From Glandiceps talaboti (taxonomy: Eukaryota; Hemichordata; Enteropneusta; Spengelidae): a stretch of 64,000 nt of DNA. Made by a program: the position numbers and the translations under genes. Below the pieces are notes generated by a model. That model did no database searches. It worked only from the letters and a program-made list of their open reading frames with translations, and was not told where the DNA came from. Positions within the stretch are counted from its first letter, which is position 1; every line of letters starts with the position of its first letter. The DNA lies in NCBI RefSeq assembly GCF_964340395.1, contig NC_135559.1, positions 23,728,964-23,792,963 on the forward strand. Reading direction: 5' to 3'. Below are positions 26,317 to 38,726 of this stretch, in pieces.

Positions 26317-27772
26317 AGGGGGGGGGGGGGGGGGGATGATGCCTGTCACGTGACACGCTATCGCGTCAGCGCAATGAAGCTCATTCAGTATTGATACACT
26401 GTCGAGTGCACTTCCTGCCTACCCCTAGCACTGTGTACTACTGTATACAAATTCGCTGCTGACAACAGATTGACAAGGTACGTACATTTTCACGTTTCAT
26501 ACGTTTTAAATTCGTCTTTCCTTTATTTTTGCCATCGTAATTTATTATGTGTACTAGTATATTTCATCGCCAAATCAGATCGAAAAGTATTCAGCGACGT
26601 GACCGTGTATACCGTACCGTACGTGCACATGCCGGCCTGCAGTTCATTGTATTTGTAGTTTGATATATACGGTAGATCACGGTCGCTTTTTTACCAAAAT
26701 AAAAAAAGTACATGGATATTCCATTTTCTAGAATCAACTTCAAGGCAGCATTTGTTGGACACCTAGATGTTCATTGATAATTAATGACTGTGATAGTTGT
26801 GACATTCAACGTCCAGCAAGCGACGTCTGCGTCTAGTACGCTAGTGTGCAAGTGCGCTACGCCTGGCATAACGTACCGCACCCGGTCTAACGCCCATAAG
26901 TTTACGTTCTTTCTGCATTCTCTGTCTTGCCGTACTTACTGAAAAATGAAGTTTCATTCGTGTCGACAAGTAAACTATGTAGTTGTTTAACATTTTTACA
27001 TGTGTATTGTTTCAGATACGTGCTGTTCCCAGTGAAATGAAACTGGTTGTGCCTTCGACACATTTCTTGCAGAGAGAGTGAGGAGTACTCCCATCAGAAA
27101 TATATATGTGATCGCTGCATAATGTACCCAGGGTGGCCCTAGTTATACGACAATGACACGAAAAAATGTATTATATAAAATAAAATAAAAATGTGAGATT
27201 TACGGTGTTTTTTTGTATTTATAACATCATTTCTGGCAAAGTGGTTTGTTCGAAAGTGTATGGTATTATTACTAGTACAACGTTACATATAGGAACATGA
27301 TGAGGCGTGCGTCGCCATCTTGAAATTAAGACAGTTTCGACTAGTCTTTGACGCTGCCGTATAGTCATTATTCGTGGAGCACTTAGTGGTAGCAAGATAT
27401 AACGTAAATTATCATGAATCAAAATGTATAAATGTTGATTTTTTTCATTGAATACATGGTGTTCTTCTGTGAAAAAAACATCGGAAAATAGCGTTCGTCG
27501 AAAGCTCTGACTAAGTAGTCTGACCTGTCTCCTGCATTCGAACATAAATAATTTCACAACTGGACGTTTTTGATATTATTTAAGCAGTTTGGGATGATGC
27601 TTTATAGCTTTACAACAAATGTGGAATATATCTTAAGAAATTATTTACATATACACTCAAAATTCATTGAAAAACGGGAAATACTCGCTTGTACTAAGTT
27701 GTAGTGCAGCGGGGTCACGCTCTATTGTTCTAGGGGTCAAACCATATCACGTGGTAGGTATCGTCCCCCCCT
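26317..27772. mobile_element. Non-autonomous Mutator-like DNA transposon, 1456 bp
   Basis: A perfect 10-bp direct repeat, GAGCTCAAGC, flanks the element (26307-26316 and 27773-27782). The ends are inverted repeats: the left starts A, a G run, then ATGATGCCTGTCACGTGAC. The right, read on the minus strand, starts AGGGGGGGACGATACC, then TACCACGTGA. CACGTG is therefore a terminal motif at both ends. A 10-bp target duplication suits the Mutator superfamily (8-11 bp); this is inference, since no transposase is seen. The longest internal frame (27219-27557, minus, 112 codons) has no recognisable domain. The interior is CpG-rich compared with its surroundings. Confidence 0.7.
26318..26335. repeat. 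Poly-G run of 18
   Basis: Eighteen consecutive G in the left inverted repeat; the right end has only seven. Length may be affected by slippage or sequencing. Confidence 0.9.
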
Positions 27773-27899
27773 GAGCTCAAGCATGTCAAACGGAGGGGGT
27801 TATTAGCCACGCTAAAATTCCTGCTTCACAGAGGATGTAGTTGTAATTTTTATTGGGGTCCCAAGTCCATAATTATGCATAAAAGACGCAACATATTGC

Positions 27900-28412
27900 G
27901 TCATGTAAAACCCTGGATATATATTACAAAGATAACAACAACTGTGATTGGTAGTCAAGTGAATAAAGATTCAAAAACTGTATGCAAATATGCCTAGCAA
28001 CAAGACCACACCCATAGCAATTGCCAATTGATGGTGTATTGTAAAGATATTTACAGGAGATTAATAGACCAGGGAATAAACATTCAAAAAATGCATGCAA
28101 ATATGTGAACAAGACCATGCCCATAGCAACAGCCAAATAGTGGTGTATATTTCAAAGATATCAGGAATGAGTTAGCATATGAATACAGATTCAAGAAATA
28201 TATGCAAATATGCTTAGCAACAAGACAACACCCATAGAACAGATAATTGATGGTGTATATTGCAAAGATGAAACCTGGAATTTATAGGAAAATGAATAAA
28301 GATTCCAAAAATGTAAGTATATATGCCTCACAACAAGACCACTGCCATATGAGTAACAGCCAAATACAGTTGTGGTACAACACCATTAACTCTATTTTGT
28401 ATTTTTAGTGAA
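27900..28412 (+). mobile_element. Dispersed element, family B, 5'-truncated copy 3
   Basis: Contains about four ~115-bp modules with GCCTAGCAACAAGACCAC, CCATAGCAACAGCCAAA and TGGTGTATATTGCAAAGAT, as in copy 2. It ends near GTGGTACAACACCATTAACT and about 25 bp beyond, equivalent to the 3' region of the other copies. The head and microsatellite are missing. Confidence 0.6.
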
Positions 28413-28796
28413 TATTATACCTTTGGTTACGTGATAAAAAATGTCCCAGTTGGAGCTATATTAAAAGCTTTAATAATTTAGGACAGAATTTAGATAAATT
28501 AGAAACGAATTATAGAATATTAGAGTTAGAATTTATGATAGATCTTTAAAATTAGAGTTAACATTCTTGGAGAGATTTGTAAAAAGATAAGACTGAATAT
28601 CTTATGACAAAGTTTTGTATAAATGTAGGATAGCTTACCGTACTAAGCCTTGAGTACATTACTTGACAAAATTCAAAGGTTGTAAGTTGAAACTTAAGAC
28701 TGAGAGGACTTAGGATAGAGAGAGAGAGCAGTCTACGATAATTGTGTTAGCAACAAACATTGAAACACTAGTACGCTATTAGTATCCACTTACACA
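28413..28796. other. Unique AT-rich spacer
   Basis: No recognised feature. Confidence 0.4.
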
Positions 28797-29012
28797 TCTC
28801 AATTCTAGCAATATCTTCCTGACTTTTATATCTGTAGTCACTCTTCAGTTGTGTAGTGATAGTACACTACACATGTCAATTCTAGCAATATCTTCCTGAA
28901 TTTTATTTCTTTTGTCACTCTTCGGTTGTGTACAAATGTAGTTCCCCTATAGCACACTACACATGTCAATTCTATCAATATATCCTGAATTTTATATCTG
29001 TAGTCATTCGGT
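28797..29012. repeat. Diverged ~80-93-bp tandem triplication
   Basis: TCAATTCTAGCAATATCTTC occurs near 28799 and 28878 and as a variant near 28968, each followed by CTGAATTTTAT and a GTCACTCTTCAG-like segment. Spacing is uneven (about 79 and 90). Confidence 0.8.
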
Positions 29013-29069
29013 GGTAAAACACTTCTAAGGCTTATTATGACTCGGAAGGATCTAAATAAATGCTTCTTT

Positions 29070-29116
<47 letters not shown>
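29070..29116. repeat. (TTG)n microsatellite, about 15 repeats
   Basis: Uninterrupted trinucleotide run; on the minus strand it reads as poly-Asn, with no coding context. Confidence 0.95.
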
Positions 29117-29122
29117 CTTTTT

Positions 29123-29494
29123 GTAATATTTATATACATCTACAGTCCCCATGTCTCAAAGTTATAGACTAATATTTATATATATCTACAGTCTTCATGT
29201 CTCAAAGTTATAGACTAATATTTATATATATCTACAGTCTTCATGTCTCAAAGTTATAGACTAATATTTATATACATCTACAGTCCCCATGTCTCAAAGT
29301 TATAGACTAATATTTATATACATCTACAGTCCCCATGTCTCAAAGTTATAGACTAATATTTATATACATCTACAGTCCCCATGTCTCAAAGTTATAGACT
29401 AATATTTATATATATCTACAGTCTCCATGTCTCAAAGTTATAGACTAATATTTATATACATCTACAGTCTTCATGTCTCAAAGTTATAGACTAA
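29123..29494. repeat. 46-bp minisatellite, about 8 copies
   Basis: CATGTCTCAAAGTTATAGAC recurs every 46 bp (29161 to 29207). Variants are TACATC/TATATC and CCCC/CTTC/CTCC. The array stops abruptly in mid-unit where the next element begins. Confidence 0.94.
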
Positions 29495-30312
29495 TTAGCC
29501 CCCAAAGGGCAGAGCCCGACAGGAGTTTCTATGTTGGGCTCCGTTCCTCCATCTGTCTGTCCATCCATCCATCCATCCGTCCATTCGTCTGTCCATATCC
29601 ACCTGTATCTCCAATATGCATGCACCAATTTCAACCAAACCTGGTACAAATGTCAAATGTTATAGAAGGCATAGTGACTCCATTCAAGTGCCTACACCCA
29701 TATTATCAAATATGAGCTTTCTTATAAGACCCTGTGACCTTTGATCTTCAAAGTCTTCTTTAAGTCACAACTAAATTTGGGGTTCCTTCACAGTTTTTGA
29801 ATCAATCAAGTGGTGATGATATTTTAATTATGTCATAGTTTTTACTATATGAGGCATTATGCACTTCACTTAATTTCATGACCTTGACCTGAAGAACAAA
29901 ATGGCAGCCATATTTGTGATACACAAACACATTTTGCCTGTTGTCTCCTAAACTTTGATACATATGGACACCATTCAAATGTCTATCCTCACAATATCAA
30001 TGATGAGCTTTCTAATGAGACATTGACCTTTGACCCTGACAATCATATTTCACAGTTGAAATGGCCAATATATTTCTTTTTATATTAACTCAAGAACTTG
30101 AATAAATAATCACTCCATTTAAATGTCTATACCCCAAAGGTCAGCTTTCTTTTTATATCTTGACATTTGCCGTTGATCTCCATAGTCAAGGTCAAATAGC
30201 AAGTAGGTCTATAAATTATGTAGTTTTGTATCTAGAGAAACCATTCAAATTTGCACAATAACTTTGCCATAAAACACACAAGTTGGGGTCTGCGTCTTCA
30301 ATTGAAGGCTTT
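29495..30312 (+). mobile_element. Dispersed element, family D, copy 1 (HINE-like)
   Basis: It starts TTAGCCCCCAAAGGGCAGAG directly at the broken 46-bp array. A TCTG/TCCA/TCCG microsatellite follows (about 29549-29592), then CACCAATTTCAACCAAACCT and modules rich in TGACCTTTGA. The 3' end near 30288-30310 has a CTTCAATTGAAG palindrome. The related copy at 62.4-63.0 kb ends with GGGCTGTGCC, an inverted near-match to the 5' GGCAGAGCCC, which suggests asymmetric terminal inverted repeats as in Helentrons. Confidence 0.55.
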
Positions 30313-30862
30313 TATGAAATTAAAGTAATTTTCACCTGTTGACTATTAACAGATCAAAACTTTGAACTAATGTGGATTATAACCTTTGTAGTGAAAAGCT
30401 TATAACCAGCTAAGCAACCTGTAGTGCTACTCTAAGACAGTAGGTAAACTGTTGAATTTGAAAGTTTATTTCAAATATAAAAATGACAAAATTAGATAAA
30501 ATTAATTCAAGTTGCTACATGTATTTGAATAACACAGTGTACAATATAGCTATTTTTCCATGACATGTTTGCATGTATGTTCTGTAGTGATGCATTGTGA
30601 AATGAACTTTATGGTGGTAATGTACTTGAAACTAACTACATGTAAGATATCGACACTTGACTAGATCTGACTGTGCTGCTGACCTCAATCAACACCAGTT
30701 CTGTCTACGGTCACCTCATTATCAGATTTCCATCAACTCTGTTTAATTCCTTCATGTCTCATTGAAGATTATTGGTTCTTGCATACTATTCTGTTACCAT
30801 AGCAACTATCGTAATGACGTAAAACAACCTGGTATAAGACTAAATTTCTATACTGTAAACAA
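30313..30862. other. Unique sequence
   Basis: No gene or repeat recognised. Confidence 0.4.
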
Positions 30863-33089
30863 TGATGAAAGGTCTGTACAGTAATTGGTAATATGTTATG
30901 ATGTATGTACCATGAGAAGTCTGTACAGTAATTGGTAATATGTTATGATGTATGTACCATGAGAAGTCTGTACAATAATTGGTAATATGTTATGATGTAT
31001 GTACCATGAGAAGTCTGTACAATAATTGGTAATATGTTATGATGTATGTACCATGAGAAGTCTGTACAATAATTGGTAATATGTTATGATGTATGTACCA
31101 TGAGAAGTCTGTACAATAATTGGTAATATGTTATGATGTATGTACCATGAGAAGTCTGTACAGTAATTGGTAATATGTTATGATGTATGTACCATGAGAA
31201 GTCTGTACAATAATTGGTAATATGATATGATGTATGTACCATGAGAAGTCTGTACAGTAATTGGTAATATGTTATGATGTATGTACCATGAGAAGTCTGT
31301 ACAGTAATTGGTAATATGTTATGATGTATGTACCATGAGAAGTCTGTACAGTAATTGATAATATGTTATGATGTATGTACCATGAGAAGTCTGTACAGTA
31401 ATTGGTAATATGATATGATGTATGTACCATGAGAAGTCTGTACAGTAATTGATAATATGTTATGATGTATGTACCATGAGAAGTCTGTACAGTAATGGGT
31501 AATATGTTATGATATATGTACCATGAGAAGTCTGTACAGTAATTGGTAATATGTTATGATGTATGTACCATGAGAAGTCTGTACAGTAATGGGTAATATG
31601 TTATGATGTATGTACCATGAGAAGTCTGTACAGTAATTGTTGGTAATATGATATGATGTATGTACCATGAGAAGTCTGTACAGTAATGGGTAATATGTTA
31701 TGATGTATGTACCATGAGAAGTCTGTACAGTAATGGGTAATATGTTATGATATATGTACCATGAGAAGTCTGTACAGTAATTGGTAATATGTTATGATAT
31801 ATGTACCATGAGAAGTCTGTACAGTAATTGATAATATGTTATGATGTATGTACCATGAGAAGTCTGTACAGTAATTGGTAATATGTTATGATGTATGTGC
31901 CATGAGAAGTCTGTACAGTAATTAGTAATATGTTATGATGTATGTACCATGAGAAGTCTGTACAGTAATGGGTAATATGTTATGATGTATGTACCATGAG
32001 AAGTCTGTACAGTAATTGATAATATGTTATGATGTATGTGCCATGAGAAGTCTGTACAGTAATGGGTAATATGTTATGATGTATGTACCATGAGAAGTCT
32101 GTACAGTAATGGGTAATATGTTATGATGTATGTACCATGAGAAGTCTGTACAGTAATGGGTAATATGTTATGATGTATGTGCCATGAGAAGTCTGTACAG
32201 TAATTAGTAATATGTTATGATGTATGTGCCATGAGAAGTCTGTACAGTAATGGGTAATATGTTATGATGTATGTACCATGAGAAGTCTGTACAATAATGG
32301 GTAATATGTTATGATATATGTACCATGAGAAGTCTGTACAGTAATTGATAATATGTTATGATGTATGTACCATGAGAAGTCTGTACAGTAATGGGTAATA
32401 TGTTATGATATATGTACCATGAGAAGTCTGTACAGTAATGGGTAATATGTTATGATGTATGTACCATGAGAAGTCTGTACAATAATGGGTAATATGTTAT
32501 GATATATGTACCATGAGAAGTCTGTACAGTAATTAGTAATATGTTATGATGTATGTACCATGAGAAGTCTGTACAGTAATGGGTAATATGTTATGATGTA
32601 TGTACCATGAGAAGTCTGTACAGTAATGGGTAATATGTTATGATGTATGTACCATGAGAAGTCTGTACAGTAATGGGTAATATGTTATGACGTATGTACC
32701 ATGAGAAGTCTGTACAGTAATGGGTAATATGTTATGATGTATGTACCATGAGAAGTCTGTACAGTAATGGGTACTATGTTATGATGTATGTACCATGAGA
32801 AGTCTGTACAGTAATGGGTAATATGTTATGATGTATGTACCATGAGAAGTCTGTACAGTAATGGGTAATATGTTATGACGTATGTACCATGAGAAGTCTG
32901 TACAGTAATGGGTAATATGTTATGATGTATGTACCATGAGAAGTCTGTACAGTAATTGGTAATATGTTATGATGTATGTACCATGAGAAGTCTGTACAGT
33001 AATGGGTAATATGTTATGATGTATGTACCATGAGAAGTCTGTACAGTAATGGGTAATATGTTATGATATATGTACCATGAGAAGTCTGC
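30863..33089. repeat. 47-bp minisatellite, about 47 copies
   Basis: CATGAGAAGTCTGTACAGTA recurs every 47 bp (30911 to 30958), followed by ATTGGTAATATGTTATGATG and TATGTAC. The main marker is ATTGG versus ATGGG; ATTGG/ATTGA predominate to about 31480 and ATGGG afterwards. The unit is not a multiple of three, so no long frame exists. Confidence 0.96.
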
Positions 33090-34180
33090 TTTTGATTATA
33101 TCAAAAAGAAACTAAAGAAATGAGTGAAATGTGATATATTACTACATATGGTAATTTAGTATCTGCAATGCAAACTTAAAGGCTTCACTCATTGCAACCT
33201 TGGACAATGATGACTGTTTATATATCTATACACAGTAATTTAGTATCTACCATGATATAGATGTTAACATTGATTTATATTATATCAATAGTTACAGTTC
33301 ATACAGACATTACAATTATACCAATAGTTACAGTTCATATAGATATTAAAATTATACCAATAGTTGCAGTTCATATAGATATTAAAATTGATTATTATAA
33401 TACTGATAGTAGCAGTTCAAAGACTTAAGTACCAGCAATACTTTGACATAAAATAGGAAAGTAGGAGAGAAGGAAACCTTAGATGACTCTCTACATCAAT
33501 CACTACCACACCTTTTGATCAATCTCTGTCAGCCCTTTAGACTGTGTTACCATGGTAATAGATAACTGACGTCATCAGAATGTCAGAGATTCAAGAAAAC
33601 CTTCATTTACAGCAAACAACACAACACATAGTAAATGATGCAGATGTAGAAGGTTGATACAACTGATAAACACCAATGGTGTCTAACACAACTCAGTAAT
33701 GCTTGTGTCGTTAAGTCCTATCCCCAACTGAATTCATACTGAATCAGTTTGAGGTTAGTTCTCTCCCCATCAGAAAACAGAGCATTGGATTTGAATCGAT
33801 AAACTAGTTTCAAACTGATTACTTTGAAACATTTTGAAACCACCCCTGAAAACTTTCTGATTGGCTCAAAACTGTTTTAATGTATGTTGGGATTGGACAA
33901 TCAACTTCAGTTCAATCAAAGCATTTCAAAATTCAATGTGGGAACAAGACATTAATAGTCAGTTACATTGTCAAAACCAAAAGCAGTTAACAGATTGCTT
34001 TGATATGTGGTGTGGGATATTTCTTATAGTGTCCAGTATGAATTGATCAAGGAAAAGTAATCGTATATATTGAAGTGATGTACAAAAGTGAGGTGTCTAA
34101 AATGTGACTTTTGGGAAAAGAAACACTTAGGAAGCTATCAATAATATGCATAGGGTACGTATCGTTGTGAAAGGACGAAG
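33090..34180. other. Mostly unique sequence with one 36-bp repeat
   Basis: A 36-bp unit with CCAATAGTTACAGTTCATA is repeated about three times at 33277-33393. No gene recognised; a 61-codon frame at 33861-34046 has no known domain. Confidence 0.5.
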
Positions 34181-34185
34181 CAGCA

Positions 34186-34282
34186 AAAAACAGCCAGGTT
34201 TTAGATAAAATGTATCAATCATTAGAATAGAAAAACAGCCAGGTTTTAGATAAAATGTATCAATCATTAGAACAGAAAAACA
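34186..34282. repeat. 45-bp direct duplication
   Basis: CAGCCAGGTTTTAGATAAAA occurs at 34191 and 34236. It lies directly left of the 28-bp array. Confidence 0.85.
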
Positions 34283-34285
34283 GCA

Positions 34286-35570
34286 AGACAACATAGTTGA
34301 CAACCATGCACATACTTTGACAATATAGTTGACAGCCACATACTGTGACAACATAGTTGGCAGCCACATACTGTGACAACATAGTTGACTACATACTGTG
34401 ACAACATAGTTGACAGCAACATATACCGTGACAACATAGTTGACAGCAACATACTGTGGTAACATAGTTGACAGCAACATACTGTGACAACATATATAGT
34501 TGACAACCACATACTGTGACAACATAGTTGACAACCACATACTGTGACAACATAGTTGACAACCACACACTGACAACATAGTTGACAACCACACACTGAC
34601 AACATAGTTGACAACCACATACTGTGACAACATATCTAGTTGACAACCACATACTGTGACAACATAGTTGACAACCACACACTGTGACAACATAGTTGAC
34701 AACCACACACTGACAACATAGTTGACAACCACACACTGACAACATAGTTGACAACCACACAGTGACAACATAGTTGACAACCACATACTATGACAACATA
34801 TATAGTTGACAACCACACAGTGACAACATAGTTGACAACCACATACTGTGACAACATAGTTGACAACCACACAGTGACAACATAGTTGACAACCACATAC
34901 TGTGACAACATAGTTGACAACCACACAGTGACAACATAGTTGACAACCACATACTGTGACAACATAGTTGACAACCACATACTGTGACAACATATATAGT
35001 TGACAACCACACAGTGACTCGACAACATAGTTGACAACCACATACTGTGACAACATAGTTGACAACCACACACTGTGACAACATAGTTGACAACCACATA
35101 CTATGACAACATAGTTGACAGCCACATACTGTGACAACATAGTTGACAACCACACACTGTGACAACATAGTTGACAGCCGCATACTGTGACAACATTGTT
35201 GACAACCACACACTTTGACAACATAGTTGACAGCCACATATTGTGACAACCACATACTTTGACAACATAGTTGACAACAACATGCTGTGACAACCACATA
35301 CTGTGACAACATAGTTGACAACCACATACTTTTGACAACATAGTTGACAACTCCATATTGTGACAAGCACACACGTTGACAACATAGTTGACAACCCCAT
35401 AATGTGACAACATAGTTGACAACCACATACTGTGGCAACCACATACTGTGACAACATAGTTGACAACCACATACTGTGACAACATAGTTGACAACCACAT
35501 ACTGTGACAACATAGTTGACAACCACACACTGTGACAACATAATTGACAACCACATAACATGACAAGACC
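34286..35570. repeat. 28-bp minisatellite, about 46 copies
   Basis: CAACATAGTTGACAACCACA followed by TACTGTGA; period 28 (34501 to 34529), with 25-bp units (CACACTGA or CACAGTGA) and units extended by TATA. CAACCA versus CAGCCA is a common variant. The minus strand has almost no stop triplets in any frame, which yields several overlapping long frames (up to 484 codons); these are compositional. Confidence 0.95.
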
Positions 35571-36462
35571 TGACATATCACCTATGGTATTGCAATTAAA
35601 AATGAATTTGTTTTGTGATGAAATTCAATTACTCTCCATCCATATGCCTACCTCAGCCAAATTCTGAAGACAATCCAACTTTTGATCTTTGTCTTAGAGT
35701 TATATACAATAATCCATCACATTAAATTGTTACCGTATATCTGAAAGATGAATTAAGAGATTTTCACTTTTCAAGTCAACTTTGTACTCTAAGAAATATT
35801 GGAATTATATCTATCCATGTAAATTTAGAATTGCTATGTCTAGATTTCATTGTTCCTCTCATGATCTGAATAATGAGAGAGGAAGACATCAAAACATCCA
35901 AGAAAACTTACAATATTGCAACTTTTGTAGTTGTGGAATGTTTCCATTATAGAAAATGAACTGTAGTAATTCCTAGCATTTTGTCCTCACTATGAGGAAT
36001 TGAGAAGGAAATTATCTCCTCCCCTCCCCCTTAGCAACATATGATAAATTTATATCGTTGATAAACTCACAAAATGCCACAAAGTTAAATGCAATCAGTG
36101 CTTTTTTCCATAAACCAATACATGGGGACTTTCAGACCTCAAAAAGTCTTGACTTTCAAAAAGTAATGTCTTGAGTGTATTGTATATAAGGAAGTGTGCA
36201 TGATTCCATCAGTTTATACACCACTACTAAGGCTCATATTTAGCTAAACTGCATGTAGTTACAATTTACTGTTTTCCAACAAACAAGTCCTAATGACATC
36301 TTGTGTAGCTTGGCTGTTTGGGAATATGTCATGTGACAGGACAAGCTGCACATTGCTCATTGTTTTAAAATGCATATACATTACCATACAAGTTCAAAAT
36401 GTGCATATGAGCCATATGTGCGATTTCCATGCAAAGATTGACCTGTATCACATACATGCTGA
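35571..36462. other. Unique sequence
   Basis: No repeat recognised. A 79-codon frame at 36293-36532 ends in EAYIGKVLAC; it overlaps the start of the candidate exon in another frame and may be part of the same decayed gene or chance. Confidence 0.4.
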
Positions 36463-36629
36463 ATACAAGCTTTTGAAGAAAGACAAAGTGGAACTTGTAG
36501 AGGCTTACATTGGAAAAGTCTTGGCCTGCTGACATTAGAGCGATATGAAATGGCCAAGGAAATAAATGAAAGCCAAGGGGGAGAAGAAACAGACAGCAGT
36601 GTTTACAGCTCCACTCAAGAGGATGATTG

Positions 36630-36682
<53 letters not shown>

Positions 36683-36848
36683 TATTGAATGACAGTGATA
36701 GTGACACTAAGGAAAGTGACAGTGAGAGTAGTGAAAAAAGCAATGCACAAAGTGATACTGAGATTTCAGAGTTACTACAGGTTACTCAGGGAGAGTGTTT
36801 ACCACATGGAAATCACGATATCAATTATAAACAGAGAATAATGTACCA
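36463..36848 (+). CDS. Candidate host exon with acidic poly-Asp stretch (weak)
   Basis: An open frame runs from after the TGA at 36460 to 36848. The first ATG is at 36550 (MAKEINESQGGEETDSSVYS), followed by a run of about 17 Asp from a (GAT)n tract, then an acidic Ser/Asp/Glu-rich segment and ECLPHGNHDINYKQRIMY. The frame meets a strong splice donor match, GTAAGT, at 36849. A possible acceptor is CTTGTAG just before 36501. Acidic low-complexity segments are common in nuclear proteins, but no domain identifies a family. It could equally be a chance frame around a microsatellite. No neighbouring exon was found in this window. Confidence 0.25.
36630..36682. repeat. (GAT)n microsatellite, about 17 repeats
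   Basis: Trinucleotide run inside the candidate exon; codes poly-Asp in the + frame. Confidence 0.95.
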
Positions 36849-36907
36849 GTAAGTTTGGTAATACCTGTGCATGGCAGAAATATGTGTTGTATAATCAAAT
36901 TCATTAA

Positions 36908-37260
36908 AGAGACAGTATCTGTAACTTGATGATCTTTTTTCAATACTTTCGTTCTGTGTGTCAAGTGCAGTTTCTTGTTCTACTCCTTAAAACATGTTGA
37001 TACCCTGTATTTGGTTTGTCAACACAGCCTGTATGTGTGTAAAGTGCATTGTTATTGTTGATAATTTTAGTCCAGACTAAAATTCACTTGTCAAAAATAA
37101 CAATGCAGTTTGTGAATACACAAGCTGTCTTTACAAGCGTTTGCCAAACACAGAGTGTTTCAATGTCTGTTATGGAGTAGAACAAGAAACTAAAAACTAT
37201 AGTTGATACACAGAACAAAACATACTGAAAAAATCATCAAAAGTTACAGCTACTGTCCCT
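36908..37260. mobile_element. Fold-back MITE with TTAA target duplication, 353 bp
   Basis: The two halves are long diverged inverted repeats meeting near 37080. The left begins AGAGACAGTATCTGTAAC and the right, on the minus strand, begins AGGGACAGTAGCTGTAAC. Matching internal blocks include TTTCTTGTTCTACTCC and TGCATTGTTATT. TTAA lies directly outside both ends (36904-36907 and 37261-37264), as expected for piggyBac/Kolobok-type mobilisation. It has no coding capacity. Confidence 0.8.
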
Positions 37261-37264
37261 TTAA

Positions 37265-38129
37265 TCTGTCCACATAATTTCCATCCATCTATCAGTGAAT
37301 TTGTCATTTTGAGATGGGGGTAGGGTCTGATTTTAGAACTTGGGATTGGGAGAGGGGGGGGGGGTCCCATTTACAGCTCAGACACCTTCCCCCCTCGTAA
37401 TTACTGAAGGCTCCCAAAATGCAAATAAAAATTCTAGCTGGCTTCAAAAAATTTGATTTGGCGAAACTGTTGGCGACACGTTTTCCACTGTCATAAGATG
37501 ACTGATATACTTAAAAATGACAAAACATGTCCTAAAATTGCTTTTATTAGGAACGATCATATCGTATCTGGTTCATTTGATCATGACTGGCTCTTTCACC
37601 ACAACACTGACCAAAATTGATGTGAATGTTATGTACATTCATTCAACATATGTTTTGAAAATAGCTCGGATCAACTTCATGATGTCCAAATACATGTTCG
37701 GTGAGTAAACCTCACACAATCAGACACCTATCAGACCTATCGGCACGATTGGAGCCATTTGGGAAAAACGCATAAGGTGGCATATATTTGCATATGAATA
37801 TGAAGTATGTGAATACATCACCATTAGATTGATGTTTGCCGACAACTAACGAATCGAACATGATCATGATGTGCTACAAAATCGTAAAGCAGCGAATTTT
37901 TATACATCATAAAATCATGCTATCCAACATTTTCGGTAAATCATAGGAAAATCTCGTGACTTTTCAACAGAATATAAAATTTCTCTTACCAGGCCATGTG
38001 GTGCCCAATGTCATCGGAAGTCACAGTAACTTTTCCGTGCCCATATACATCTTTTATCTAGTCATTTCTCCTCTAGAGCTAAAATATCCTACGTCACTAC
38101 ATTTCACCATTTTAGAGCCCTAATGTAAT
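37265..38129. other. Unique sequence
   Basis: Contains a short G run near 37355. No gene recognised; a 63-codon frame at 37517-37708 has a hydrophobic start but no other support. Confidence 0.4.
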
Positions 38130-38300
38130 GGCTAATATTCACTGAAAGTGGTGAAAACCTATTTGAGATTGGCTAATATTCACTGAAAGTGGTGAAAACC
38201 TATTTGAGATTGGCTAATATTCACTGAAAGTGGTGAAAACCTATTTGAGATTGGCTAATATTCACTGAAAGTGGTGAAAACCTATTTGAGATTGGCTAAT
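38130..38300. repeat. 41-bp tandem repeat, about 4 copies
   Basis: GGCTAATATTCACTGAAAGT recurs every 41 bp (38130, 38171), with near-identical units, so it is recent. Confidence 0.93.
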
Positions 38301-38726
38301 TCAATGGCTTACTTTTTGCCACTGAAAGCAGTCTAGTTATGATCATATCTATGAGCCTTGTCAGAATTGAAAAATATTGATAAAGTACTTTGTGTTGACA
38401 TTGTAGTCTGGATGTATGTTTTAACTAAGGCTTTGAATAAGGAATAATAATATTGAAACTAGTGCAAAACAGAATTACATTTGAAAATTTAATATTAAAT
38501 AAAGTTCATATAAGAATTGTTATTGCAATAATATAAGAAACTGCAATTATAAATTTGAAATAGGTGAAGTAGTGTCTGGTAAAAAACAATCTGTTCAAGT
38601 ACAAATGTATGGTTGAGATTTTATCAAATGCTTGTATATTTATTGCCAAAATTCTCCTATTTTTAATAAAAACTTGGATGTTAATTTAGACGTAATAAAA
38701 AAAAGTGTGGTTCCTATTACATTCAA
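38301..38726. other. Unique AT-rich spacer
   Basis: No recognised feature. Confidence 0.4.

Noticed and set aside
26345-26354. GTCACGTGAC as a promoter E-box of a host gene
   Set aside because: It lies in the inverted repeat of a transposon, and a diverged CACGTG is found at the other end, so it is an element-end motif first.
27219-27557. 112-codon minus-strand gene
   Set aside because: It sits inside the Mutator-like element, with no recognisable transposase or other domain.
34127-35581. 484-residue Cys/Val-rich minus-strand protein
   Set aside because: Several overlapping frames are open at once in the 28-bp array; compositional artefact.
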